64,000 bases of DNA. It comes from Tessaracoccus sp. OS52 (GTDB taxonomy: Bacteria > Actinomycetota > Actinomycetes > Propionibacteriales > Propionibacteriaceae). The notes beneath the pieces are model-generated. The model was not told where the DNA came from and searched no databases. It saw nothing but the letters and a program-made list of their open reading frames with translations. Within the stretch, counting starts at the first letter, position 1. The number at the start of each line of letters is the position of its first letter. This document shows positions 24,504 to 33,900 of this stretch, one piece after another. The translations under genes and the position numbers were made by a program. The stretch covers positions 62,001 to 126,000 of the forward strand of contig NZ_JAJEWM010000003.1 in NCBI RefSeq assembly GCF_020687685.1, written 5' to 3'.

Positions 24504-25598
24504 TCAGGGCTTGGTGCCCCGCATGTCACTGACCGGGCTGGCGAAACCGTGGCGGTGCGTCGGATGCTTCGCGAGGTCCGCGTGGGTCACGACGGCGCCG
24601 TCGGCCGCCGCGGAGGCGTAGATGGCGGCAACCAGTTCGAAGGAGCGGGCGGGCTCGTCCGCGGTCGGAGGCAGCGGCTCACCGGCCAGCAGGGCGTCGA
24701 AGACGTCCCGGAGCAGTGGTCCGTGGTCACTGCGCTCCTCCACGCCCGTCAGCTCCCAAGCGGGCGCCTCGTCCTCGAATCCGGTGGCGGGAGTGATCTT
24801 CCAGTTCTCATGGCCGTGGCCGTAGACGTGGTCGACGGTGACGGTCGCCTTCTGGGTGTCGATCCTGATGGAGCTGACCTGGCGCGGCGACACCGCGCTG
24901 TTGACCACCTGCGCGACGGCGCCGTTGGCGAACGTGACGGTGGCGGTGGAGGCGTCCTCGGTCTGGGTCTCCCGGTCGAGTCGCCAGAGGCGACCCTCAA
25001 CGGTGGCCCAGTCGCCCAGCAGGAACCCGAGCAGGTCAAGTTGGTGGATGCCGTGGCCGAGCGTGGTGCCGCCGCCCTCGGTCTCCCACTTGCCGCGCCA
25101 GGGAACGGCGAAGTAGTCGGCGTCCCGGTACCACAGCGTCTGGCACACGGCGATCAGCGGCCGCCCGAGCGCGCCCTCGCTGAGGAGCCGGCGGAAGTGG
25201 GCCGCGGCTGTGCCGGTGCGCTGCTGGAACACGACTGCGAGCTGCCTGCCGGCCGCCGCTGCGGCGGCGCGCATCTCGTCGAGTTCCGCCAGCGAGGGCG
25301 CCGGGGGCTTCTCCACGATGACGTGAGCCCCGGCCGCGAAGGAGGCGATGGTCTGGTCCCGGTGCACGCCGGGAGGTGTGCAGATCAGCACGACGTCGGG
25401 GTGCTCGGCGGCCAGCAGATCGTCGATGTCGTCGAAGACCCGGGGGTTGCCCCATTCGGCGGCGAACGCGTCGGCCTTGGAGCGGGTCTGGTTGGTGACG
25501 GCGACGAGCTCAGCATTCGGGTGTGCCTCGATGGCGCGGGCGTGCAGGTGCGCGACGGCGCCGGTGCCGACTATCGCGCAGCGTAGGGTCTGGCTCAT
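24504..25598 (-). CDS. Gfo/Idh/MocA family oxidoreductase 2
   Basis: A 364-residue NAD(P)-dependent oxidoreductase. It has an N-terminal Rossmann motif (CAIVGTGAVAHLHARAI), the signature VIVEKPPAPS near residue 95, and a C-terminal domain with the His-rich GGGTTLGHGIHQLDLL segment that usually carries the catalytic His. The ATG at 25598 begins the domain exactly; the frame extends upstream without need. It is the second gene of an operon, 28 bp after the DUF6807 gene. The combination with DUF6807 is common in carbohydrate clusters and may act on oxidised sugars. Confidence 0.9.
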   Translation of the reverse strand: MSQTLRCAIVGTGAVAHLHARAIEAHPNAELVAVTNQTRSKADAFAAEWGNPRVFDDIDDLLAAEHPDVVLICTPPGVHRDQTIASFAAGAHVIVEKPPAPSLAELDEMRAAAAAAGRQLAVVFQQRTGTAAAHFRRLLSEGALGRPLIAVCQTLWYRDADYFAVPWRGKWETEGGGTTLGHGIHQLDLLGFLLGDWATVEGRLWRLDRETQTEDASTATVTFANGAVAQVVNSAVSPRQVSSIRIDTQKATVTVDHVYGHGHENWKITPATGFEDEAPAWELTGVEERSDHGPLLRDVFDALLAGEPLPPTADEPARSFELVAAIYASAAADGAVVTHADLAKHPTHRHGFASPVSDMRGTKP

Positions 25599-25626
25599 TT
25601 TTCGGAGGCCTTTCGGGCTGGTGGTT

Positions 25627-26526
25627 TCAGAGGGCTTCGTGGCTGAGCGCACGGAGCTCGGAGAGCAGCTGTTCTTCGACGTCAGCAGCGACGTCGGCGA
25701 CGTCGGCCGTCCCGATCACCAGGGCGGCGGAGAGCACGAGGGTCTCCTCCGGCGGCAGGGACGTCTCCTCGAAGAAGAAGGGAGCCGGATTGAGCCCGGC
25801 GTACTCCTCGCTGCGGGCGAACCAGGGGTTCTGGGTCTCGGAACCGTCGAACATGAGGACCCCGGCGGAGCGGTCGGGTGCGACGTAGGCGAGCCAGGGG
25901 CCGGGCTCCCCGCGCGCCGCATCGCCCACCAAGCCCTCGGGGGCGAAGATCCGTCCGCCAGTGAACCCGACGGGGCCTCGCCAGAAGATGCCCGCGTAGC
26001 CGGCGTTGGGGCGGCCCTTGGAGGTGGGCGAGCCGAAGCCCAGCGTCTGGTCGGTGACGTTTCGCAGTGCGCTGTGCCAGCTGAGCGCCCACGTGTCATC
26101 GTCGAGGGTCTGCGCGATCAGGATGCGCCGCTCGTCGAGGACCGGGGTGCCGTCCTCCGCGATCCAGTCCAGGCCCTCCTCGATCCGGCAGCTCTGCGAT
26201 CCGGGGGCCGCCATCGCGCGCTCGAAGGAACGGTGGACCTGGGCCCCGTTGTTGGGGACCTGGACGTAGCCCTGGTCGTGGACGTAGGTGGGTCCGCCCC
26301 AGAAGTTGTGGGGACCAACGCTGGGCAGGGCGAGCGAGAGCCCCTTGTGCCAGACGTGGTCGTCCGGGCGGTAGGCGGTGACGTCGACGCCGCCGGGCGT
26401 GCGCAGCAGGGCGTACGGGCGCGGGGACTCCAGTTGCGGTTCCGTGGGCTGGAAGACGTACTCCGCCAGCACCTGGTCACCGCGCCGGAACAACACGCGA
26501 CCGGCCTCGTCGAGTTCGAACTCCAT
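25627..26526 (-). CDS. DUF6807 family protein (formerly PmoA-like)
   Basis: A 299-residue protein with the features of the DUF6807 family, which was once mislabelled as methane oxygenase PmoA: PYALLRTPGGVDVTAYRP, DDHVWHKGLSLALP and NFWGGPTYV. The family is soluble, beta-rich, found in carbohydrate clusters and has no proven reaction. The ATG at 26526 has AGGGAGAT upstream. An operator of the GGNAAGCGCTTNCC type lies 48-61 bp before the start. It is first in an operon with Gfo/Idh oxidoreductase 2 and divergent from the esterase gene. Confidence 0.75.
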   Translation of the reverse strand: MEFELDEAGRVLFRRGDQVLAEYVFQPTEPQLESPRPYALLRTPGGVDVTAYRPDDHVWHKGLSLALPSVGPHNFWGGPTYVHDQGYVQVPNNGAQVHRSFERAMAAPGSQSCRIEEGLDWIAEDGTPVLDERRILIAQTLDDDTWALSWHSALRNVTDQTLGFGSPTSKGRPNAGYAGIFWRGPVGFTGGRIFAPEGLVGDAARGEPGPWLAYVAPDRSAGVLMFDGSETQNPWFARSEEYAGLNPAPFFFEETSLPPEETLVLSAALVIGTADVADVAADVEEQLLSELRALSHEAL

Positions 26527-26573
26527 GGCATCTCCCTGTGAGGAACTGGAACCAAGCCTAGGGCCTAACACAG

Positions 26574-26587
26574 GGAAAGCGCTATCC
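26574..26587. promoter_or_regulatory. LacI-type operator, site 4
   Basis: GGAAAGCGCTATCC differs from the consensus at one core position. It is in the 126-bp divergent region between the DUF6807 and esterase genes and could control both. Confidence 0.6.
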
Positions 26588-26652
26588 GTGACACAATCGT
26601 GAATGGTAGACCTGTAGCCTGCCCCTGCACCACGCATCCACCGGAGGAACTG

Positions 26653-27330
26653 ATGGCGTATCACCTGGCCGGCGACTCCACCGTCGCACCCATGAAAGCC
26701 GGCGAGGAGCCGATGAGCGGCTGGGGCCAATTCCTGGCCGAGTTCACCGAGGCCCCGGTGCGAAACCTGGCCTTCGGCGGTGCCACCACCGAGAGCTTCC
26801 TGGCATCGGGGAGGTGGGCGGAACTGATCGGGGAGGTGGAGCGGGGCGACACCGTCGTGATCCAGTTCGGGCACAACGACCAGAAGGAGCCCGACCTGCT
26901 GGCCTCGCGCGGCGGCTACACCGACAGGCTGCGGCGCTTCGTCGGCGAGACCCGGGAGCGCGGTGCCACGGCCGTTCTCTGCACCTCGTGCGAGCGCCGC
27001 TGGTTCGACGGCGAACGCGTGACCCCCACGCACGGCGACTACCCCAACGCCGTGCGCGACCTCGCCCACGAACTGGACGCCCCACTGGTGGACCTGACCG
27101 TCTTCACCACCTGGCTCTACGAGGATCTGGGCGACGCTGCGTCGCGCGGCCTGCTGTCCCACTACGCCCCCGGCGAGGTGGCCGCCTGGCCCGACGGCCT
27201 GACGGACAACACGCACTTCCGGATCGAGGGCGCGCGCCGTATCGCGGCGTTCGTCGCCAGGTCCCTGCGCGCCATCGAGCGGCGCGACGGCGACCTGCCC
27301 CCGCTGGCCCCGGCGGCGGGAAGAGGATGA
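26653..27330 (+). CDS. GDSL/SGNH esterase, rhamnogalacturonan acetylesterase-like
   Basis: A 225-residue SGNH hydrolase. The block I motif with the nucleophile is at the N-terminus (LAGDSTVAP, Ser9), block III is FGHNDQKEP, and the Asp-x-x-His pair is in DNTHF (Asp185, His188). These match rhamnogalacturonan acetylesterases, which remove acetyl groups from pectin fragments. The ATG at 26653 is preceded by GGAGG. There is no signal peptide, so it would act on imported oligosaccharides. Its stop overlaps the next start (ATGA). Confidence 0.85.
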   Translation: MAYHLAGDSTVAPMKAGEEPMSGWGQFLAEFTEAPVRNLAFGGATTESFLASGRWAELIGEVERGDTVVIQFGHNDQKEPDLLASRGGYTDRLRRFVGETRERGATAVLCTSCERRWFDGERVTPTHGDYPNAVRDLAHELDAPLVDLTVFTTWLYEDLGDAASRGLLSHYAPGEVAAWPDGLTDNTHFRIEGARRIAAFVARSLRAIERRDGDLPPLAPAAGRG

Positions 27331-28316
27331 GGACGCTACTGGCCATGCCCTCGGGTCTGCCTGCGAAGTTGTTCACCCAGCCGCAACTCGGGAGGCTCGC
27401 GGAGTTGACCGAGCTGGCCACGCAGGCGCCCGTCGAGGACTTCGACGACTGTGACGACGCCCTGCTGGCGGAGGTGGAGGTCCTGGTGACCGGCTGGGGC
27501 TCGCCACGCGTGGACGCGAGCGCGCTGGCCAGGATGCCCAGGTTGCGCGCCGTGGTCCACACGGCCGGGACGGTGCGCTCCCTGATCTCGCCCGAGGTCT
27601 GGGACCGCGACGGCATCGTCGTGACCAGCACCACCGAGGCCAACGCCATCCCGGTGGCCGAGTACACGCTCGCCCAGGTGCTGCTGGCGGGAAAACGCAC
27701 CCTGGAACTGGAGTCCATCCACCGCCAGCGCAGGGCGGTGCACAATCCCTGGGCCCAGGGTCGGGGAGGCAACTACGGCTCCGTGGTCGGCCTGATCGGG
27801 GCCTCCCGGATCGGCCAGCTGGTGGCCGAGCACCTGCGCCACTTCGACGTCGAGGTGCTCATCAGCGACCCGTACGTGGGCGAGGAGGAGATCGCCGCCC
27901 TCGGGGCCGCGAAGGTGGAGCTGCCGGAGCTGTTTTCCCGCAGCGACGTCGTCAGCCTCCACGCGCCCGACCTGCCGGCCACCAAGGGAATGGTGAGCGC
28001 CGGGTTGCTGGCCCTGATGCGGGACGGCACCACGTTCATCAACACCGCCCGGCCGGCCCTCGTGGACCTGGACGCGCTGCGGGCTGAGGTGGTGAGCGGC
28101 AGGATCAGCGCCGTGCTCGACGTACACGACGACCTCGCCGCAGATGACCCCATCTGGGACGTCGAGACCGTCACCATCACGCCCCACATCGCGGGATCCC
28201 AGGGAAACGAGCTCCACCGGCTCGGCGACTTCGCGCTGGAGGAGCTACGGCGGCTCGGCGCCGGTGAGCCACCCCGCTACCCCGTGGACCGCACCCGGCT
28301 GCGCATCACCGCCTGA
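27327..28316 (+). CDS. D-isomer-specific 2-hydroxyacid dehydrogenase
   Basis: A 329-residue NAD-dependent dehydrogenase. The Rossmann motif is GLIGASRIGQLVAEHL near residue 155, the substrate-binding Arg lies in NTARPALVD, and the catalytic His is in PHIAGSQG near 288. The usual Gly of NTARG is Pro here. The ATG at 27327 overlaps the esterase stop; the longer open frame is an artefact. In this setting it may reduce a keto acid such as glyoxylate, hydroxypyruvate or a 2-keto-sugar acid produced from uronates. Confidence 0.88.
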   Translation: MRTLLAMPSGLPAKLFTQPQLGRLAELTELATQAPVEDFDDCDDALLAEVEVLVTGWGSPRVDASALARMPRLRAVVHTAGTVRSLISPEVWDRDGIVVTSTTEANAIPVAEYTLAQVLLAGKRTLELESIHRQRRAVHNPWAQGRGGNYGSVVGLIGASRIGQLVAEHLRHFDVEVLISDPYVGEEEIAALGAAKVELPELFSRSDVVSLHAPDLPATKGMVSAGLLALMRDGTTFINTARPALVDLDALRAEVVSGRISAVLDVHDDLAADDPIWDVETVTITPHIAGSQGNELHRLGDFALEELRRLGAGEPPRYPVDRTRLRITA

Positions 28317-28342
28317 CACCACGCGGGGAACGCCGGCGGCGC

Positions 28343-29800
28343 TCAGAGGTGGTCGAGACCCAGTTCGTCCATGGTCACTGCCCGCCCGGTCTCCAGCGAC
28401 CGGTTGGCCGCGATTCCGACGGCGACCGCGCGGACACCCTCGAGGTAGCCCGCCGCGCGGCCCAGGGGGTCGGGGTCCGTGCGCAGGTCGCGCCGGAAGA
28501 CATCCATCAGCATGATGACGTCGCCGCCGCCGTGGCCGCCGATGCCGGCAGGGATCTCGACCTCTTCGGCCGGACCCCAGTGGCGCTGCACGACGAGGCG
28601 CTCACCCTCCGGCCGGGAGCGTGTGGCGCCCGTCGCCTCGGGTGTGGCGGAGGCGTCGAGGACGACGTCGCCCGACGGCCCGAGCGTGACCTGTCCCCGT
28701 TCCACCACCGTCAGTTCCGCCCGGCCTTCGGTGCCGTTCACGGCGACGTTGTAGCCCTCCCACGGCGAGTGCGCGTTCAGCGAGTAGGACATGCGCACCC
28801 CGGAGCGGTAGTCCACCACCAACGCCATGTTGTCGTGGATGGTGATGCCGGGGGCGAAGACGTCGCGGTCGCGCAGGTAGCCGTCGTGATGCTCTGAGTC
28901 CAGGTAGAGCGCCTTGAGGCGGGGGTCGCGTGTGAGGTCGAGGGACCACGGGTCGCCTTTGGTGCCGGTCCCGCGTTCGGGGCGTTCGCCCATCCCGCGG
29001 GCGGTGGCGTTGGCGTCGCCGTAGAACTGCAGCCCGGCCGAGGCGAAGACGCGCGCGGGAGCGTCGTGGAGCCACCAGTTGACCAGGTCGAAGTGGTGGG
29101 CGGCCTTGTGCACCAGCAGGCTGCCAGAGTTGCGCTGCTCGCGGTGCCAGCGCCGGAAGTAGTCGGCCCCGTGGACGGTGTCCAGCACCCACTCGAAGTG
29201 CACGCTCGTCGGGGTGCCGATGGCGCCGGAGGCGATCACCTCCCGCAGCGTCGAGTTCCGCGGCGAGTAGCGGTAGTTGAAGGTCATCGTGAGGTCACGG
29301 CCGGTTGCGGCCACCGAGTCGATGATGGTGCGGCACCCCTCGGCCGTGGTGGCCAGCGGCTTCTCCACCACGACGTCGACGCCTGCGGCCTGCGCCCGCG
29401 CGACGAGTTCGGCGTGGGTGAAGTCCGGGCTGGTGACGACGACGGCGTCGACTCGCTGTTCGGCGAGCATCCGCTCGAGGTCGGCAGGGCCGTACTGGGG
29501 CAGGCCCGCGGGGCCCGCCAGTCCCAGCCGCTGCCCCGCGTCGGCGTCGTGGTAGGCCATGCGGCCTGGGTTGGTGTCGCACCAGGCGACGAGCTCGGCG
29601 ACGTCGGCGTGGTCCCCCGTGATGGCTGTGACGTACATGCCGGCGCGGTGCCCGGAGCCGACGATGGCGTAGCGGGTCCGCGGGCGGTCGGCCGGGACCG
29701 GGGAGAACCTCGGCACCACCCGCTCATCACCGGCCGTGGAGGCCGCGGATGCCGGCCTGGGTGCGGTGGGGTTCTGGTCTGTCCGGGTCACGTCGGTCAT
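28343..29800 (-). CDS. Gfo/Idh/MocA family oxidoreductase 3
   Basis: A 485-residue member, longer than the usual 350-400 because of N- and C-terminal extensions. The Rossmann part begins near residue 44 (YAIVGSGHRAGMYVTAI), and the signature is VVVEKPLATT. The catalytic-type region includes SLLVHKAAHHFDLVNWWL, as in Gfo/Idh glycosidase-like and alpha-N-acetylgalactosaminidase-like relatives. GAGGA precedes the ATG at 29800. It is divergent from LacI 2, and two operator-like repeats lie in the shared promoter region. Confidence 0.88.
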   Translation of the reverse strand: MTDVTRTDQNPTAPRPASAASTAGDERVVPRFSPVPADRPRTRYAIVGSGHRAGMYVTAITGDHADVAELVAWCDTNPGRMAYHDADAGQRLGLAGPAGLPQYGPADLERMLAEQRVDAVVVTSPDFTHAELVARAQAAGVDVVVEKPLATTAEGCRTIIDSVAATGRDLTMTFNYRYSPRNSTLREVIASGAIGTPTSVHFEWVLDTVHGADYFRRWHREQRNSGSLLVHKAAHHFDLVNWWLHDAPARVFASAGLQFYGDANATARGMGERPERGTGTKGDPWSLDLTRDPRLKALYLDSEHHDGYLRDRDVFAPGITIHDNMALVVDYRSGVRMSYSLNAHSPWEGYNVAVNGTEGRAELTVVERGQVTLGPSGDVVLDASATPEATGATRSRPEGERLVVQRHWGPAEEVEIPAGIGGHGGGDVIMLMDVFRRDLRTDPDPLGRAAGYLEGVRAVAVGIAANRSLETGRAVTMDELGLDHL

Positions 29801-29839
29801 TGGGTCCTCAGGCTTCGCGTGCGAGTGGTCGTCGGCAGG

Positions 29840-29887
29840 AGTGATCGTTCACCATGCGGGCATCGCCGACGGTAGTGATCGTTCACT
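29840..29887. promoter_or_regulatory. Two direct copies of AGTGATCGTTCAC operator
   Basis: AGTGATCGTTCACC (29840-29853) and AGTGATCGTTCACT (29874-29887) are spaced 34 bp start to start. Each has 5-bp dyad arms around TCGT, the second being fully symmetrical in the arms. They occupy the divergent region between Gfo/Idh 3 and LacI 2. Confidence 0.65.
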
Positions 29888-29907
29888 ATCTATGTCAAGA
29901 TGCTCTG

Positions 29908-30927
29908 GTGGACGAATCAGGAGGCGTGCCCCGCGACGGCGGCACCGTCACGATGCGGGACGTGGCCAGGCGGGCGGGCGTCTCCCACCAGACGGTGTCG
30001 CGGTACCTGCGTTTCGGCGGCTCGGGGGTGCGTGAGTCCTACCGGGAGCGCATCCGCGCTGCCGTCGCCGAACTGGGTTACCGGCCAAACCTCGCGGCTC
30101 GCGCCATGCGCACCCGGCGAACCGGCAGACTGGCGGTGCTGCTGCCGGAAGGCGCGGCGCACAGCTCGGTGGAGGTCCTCGACGGTGCCGCCGAGACCGC
30201 ACGCGTAGCAGGCTTCGGCCTCGACGTCGTCTCGCTCGGCGGGGACCCCGAGGACCGGAGCCTGCGGGCGATGGAACTCATCGGCTCGGGGCTGTTCGAG
30301 GGGGTGCTGGCGCTGACCCACCTGGGGCTGCCGGAGGAGTCCGGGGGCTCCTGGCCGACGACCGTCGAGTTCCCCCTGTACGACGCCGAGTTGCACGGCA
30401 TCGGGCTGCTCGCCGACGGCGCCCCCGTTGGTGAACTGGTGGAGCGCCTCGCAGCGGCGGGCCACCGTCGGTTCCTGCACGTCGCCGGGTCGTGGGGCCA
30501 CGAATCCGCGCTGCGCCGGCGCGACGCCTACCTCGACGCCATCAGCCGCCTGGGCCTGGCCGACCACGGAATCGTCGAGTCGGGGTGGTCACCGGAGGCG
30601 GCGCGGCAGGCGATCCTCGCGCTCCCGGAGGATTCGGGCGTGACCGCCGTCGTCGCCGCGAACGACACTCTCGCGCTGGCCGTCATCCGGGGCGCGCTGG
30701 AGCGGGGCTGGCATGTCCCGGGCGACCTGAGTGTGACGGGCTTCGACACCAGCGAGCTGGCGGCCTGGGTGACACCGTCGTTGACCAGCGTGCAGATCGA
30801 CCATCCGGAACTGGGGAGACGCGCGGTCGCGACCCTGCTCGCCGCCCTGCACGACGAGCCTGTGCCTGCCGCCGGGGAACCGGTGATGCGGGTGGTGTGG
30901 CGCGAATCCACCGGCCCAAGGCCCTGA
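29908..30927 (+). CDS. LacI family transcriptional regulator 2
   Basis: A protein of about 339 residues. The helix-turn-helix is VTMRDVARRAGVSHQTVSRYL, followed by a hinge (LGYRPNLAARAM) and a sensor domain ending TGFDTSELAAWVTPSLTSV. The start is uncertain. The ATG at 29854 abuts operator copy 1 and gives an odd leader. GTG codons at 29908 and 29926 and an ATG at 29953 are in frame. I chose 29908, which lies seven bases after CAAGAT (29896-29901), a possible -10 of a leaderless message. It is probably autoregulated and controls Gfo/Idh 3 and perhaps the GH115 gene 20 bp downstream. Confidence 0.88.
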   Translation: MDESGGVPRDGGTVTMRDVARRAGVSHQTVSRYLRFGGSGVRESYRERIRAAVAELGYRPNLAARAMRTRRTGRLAVLLPEGAAHSSVEVLDGAAETARVAGFGLDVVSLGGDPEDRSLRAMELIGSGLFEGVLALTHLGLPEESGGSWPTTVEFPLYDAELHGIGLLADGAPVGELVERLAAAGHRRFLHVAGSWGHESALRRRDAYLDAISRLGLADHGIVESGWSPEAARQAILALPEDSGVTAVVAANDTLALAVIRGALERGWHVPGDLSVTGFDTSELAAWVTPSLTSVQIDHPELGRRAVATLLAALHDEPVPAAGEPVMRVVWRESTGPRP

Positions 30928-30947
30928 CCGAGTCCTCAGGAGAGACA

Positions 30948-33900
30948 GTGCCAGTCCCCTTCCTCAGGATGAGATCCGCGCTGGCCGACCCAGGCCCGCG
31001 CGGGCTGACCATCGCCGATGCCAGTGGCGTGGCGCCGATCTCGGTGGCCGACGACGAGTCGGCGGCCGTTCGGATCGCAGCAGCAAACCTGGCCGACGAC
31101 CTCCGCCGCGTGTGCGGCGTCGGCTCGCGGCAGGAAGGTGGCACTGCCCGGATCGTGGTGGGGACGCTGGGTTGCTCTGCCGAGGTCGACGCCGCCGTCG
31201 CCGCTGCGAGGCTGGACCTCTCCCCCATCCTCGACGCGGACGGGCAGCCCCGCTGGGAGGCATTCCTCAGCACGGTCGTCGACGACGTGCTCTACCTCGT
31301 CGGCGCCGACCGCAGGGGCACCATCTACGCCGTCTACGACCTGTCGGAGGCCGCTGGCGTCTCACCCTGGCACTGGTGGGGCGACGTCCCGGTCCGCTCG
31401 CGAGCACACGTCACCATCCGGGGCGACGCGGTCGTGGCGGACTGGCCGGCGGTGAAGTACCGGGGGATCTTCATCAACGACGAGGAGGAACTCGACGCCT
31501 GGGCGCGGATCCACACCGCCGACGGCACGATCGGTCCCGAGACCTACGCGCGGGTCTTCGAGCTGATCCTCCGCCTCAGGGGCAACTACATCTGGCCCGC
31601 CATGCACGTGGGCGCCTTCAACCATGACCCGGCCAACGGTCGGCTGGCGCACGAGCTGGGCGTGGTCGTCGGCACCAGCCACTGCGACATGCTGCTGCGC
31701 AGCAACGAGCACGAGTTCCGACCCTGGGCGACGGCTCAGGGCGAGCCGGTGGAGTACGACTACTCAATTCCCGGCCGCAACCGCGAACTCCTGCAGGAGT
31801 ACTGGCGGGGAAGCATCATTGCGAACCGCGACTACGAGGTGACCTGGACCGTGGGGATGCGCGGCATCCACGACTACGGGTTCCAGACCACCGTGATCGA
31901 CACCGATCCCGACCTGGAAGAGGATGCGAAGTTCCGGGCGAAGGTGCGGCTGCTGGGAGAGGTGATTGCCGACCAGCGCAACCTCATGGCCGAGCAACTC
32001 GGGGCGGACGCGTCGACGGCGCCGCAACTGTTCGTCCCCTACAAGGAGGTCCTCCCGCTCTACGACGCCGGCCTGGAGGTGCCCGACGACGTCACGATCG
32101 TGTGGGCAGATGACAACTTCGGCCACATCCGGCGCCTCCCCGCCGGTTCCGAGCTGGGACGCTCCGGCGGACACGGGCTCTATTACCACTCCTCGTACTG
32201 GTCCAACCTGACCACCAGCTACCTGGCGACGTCGTCCACGCCGCTGGCGCTGATGAAGTCGGAGCTGGGCAAGGCGTGGGACGGTGGCATCCGTCAACTG
32301 TGGGTGGACAACATCGGCGGCATCAAGCCATTGGAGGCTGAGATGGAGTTCTTCCTGCGGCTCGCGTGGGACGCCGGCAAGGAGACTGGGACCGCCGACG
32401 TCGAGACGTTCACCGCCGACTGGATCGACCGCCAGTTCAGCGGCGGGCACGGTGCGCTCTGCGGGCGGATCTACGCGACCTACTACCAGCTCAACAATCA
32501 GCGAAAGCTCGAGCACCTGACCAGCGGCGTCTTCGGGCAGGTGGGCCACGGCGACGAGGCTGGCCGACGCCTGGAGCTACTGCGCGTGCTCCACGACCAG
32601 ACCAATGAGATCCATGCGGCTCTCCCCGAGGCCGAACGCGACGCGTTCCTGCAGCTGTTCGCGGTGAAGATCCATCTTGCCTACCTGACCGCCGCGCAGT
32701 TCTACCACGCGGACCGCAGTCAACTCGCCCACCAGCAGGGCAAGCTCTCAGCGGCCGATCACCATCTCGACTGCTCGCGCGCATTCGACGCCAACAAGCG
32801 CGCCCTGATCCACTCCTTCAACCGCGTCATCTCCGACGGCAAGTGGGAGGGCATCTTCACTCCCGAGGACTTCCCGCCGCCGGTGATGCCGCTGCATCCG
32901 GCCGGGAAGCCCGCGTTGCGGATCGACGGCGGCGGGCTGGGCGTCGTCGTCTGGGGCCAGACGGACCCGATGTCGGAGCCGCGCCTCGAGTTCCACCGCC
33001 ACGGCACGCGACGCAAGTGGATCGAGGTCTTCGCGAGGGGTGCGCGTGCCGTCGGCTACACCATCGAGGCGGACCCCTGGCTGCGGCTCTCGACGACGGC
33101 CGGCACGGTGGCGACGGAGATGCGCATCACGGTGGAGGTCGGGGACGACTGGCCCTCGGTGCGCGGGGGCGTCATCCGGATCACCGATGCCGACACGGGC
33201 GAGGCTCAGACGGTCCGGGTGGCCCTGCACCCTTGGGACAGCTCAGGGCACCGGGGGGATGATGCCCTGAGCTTGCCGGAGGGCGTCATGGAGGCAGACG
33301 GATACCTCAGCATCGACCCCTCCCTCCCCGACTCCGAGCTCCCCGGACCTTCGACGTCGTGGCGCAGCGTCCCGGCCCTCGGGCGCTACGGCAACCCCGC
33401 CATGGTCGTGGACGGTGCCTCCGGGGATCCGTCGGACGGGGCCGCGCTGGGGTTCGGGCTCCACCTCGTCACCCCCGGCGCCCACCTGCTCGAGGTCCAC
33501 CGGCTCCCGACGCTGAACTCCACGGGACGCATGCGCGTCGGCATCAGCGTCGACGACCTCCCGCCCATGGTGCTTGAGAGCCCCACCACCGACGAGCACC
33601 GCGGCAACTGGGCCTGCGCCGTCCAGGACAACGTCGAGCGGCTCACGCTCACCCTCCCACCGCTCGGGGCCGGTCATCACGTGCTGCGTCTCCACGCCGT
33701 CGACGCGGGTTTCACCGTCTCCAAGCTGGTCGTCCACACGTCGGCACCGGTGCCGTCGAATCTCGGCCCACCCTTTTCCAGCCACACCCACCGGCCGGCC
33801 CCGGAGATGCCCGAGCCGGACCCGGGCGCGCTCGACCTCGCGGCTCTGGCCGACGTCGCACGGATGGTCTACCGCACCGACCCCAGCACCGTTCCCCCGC

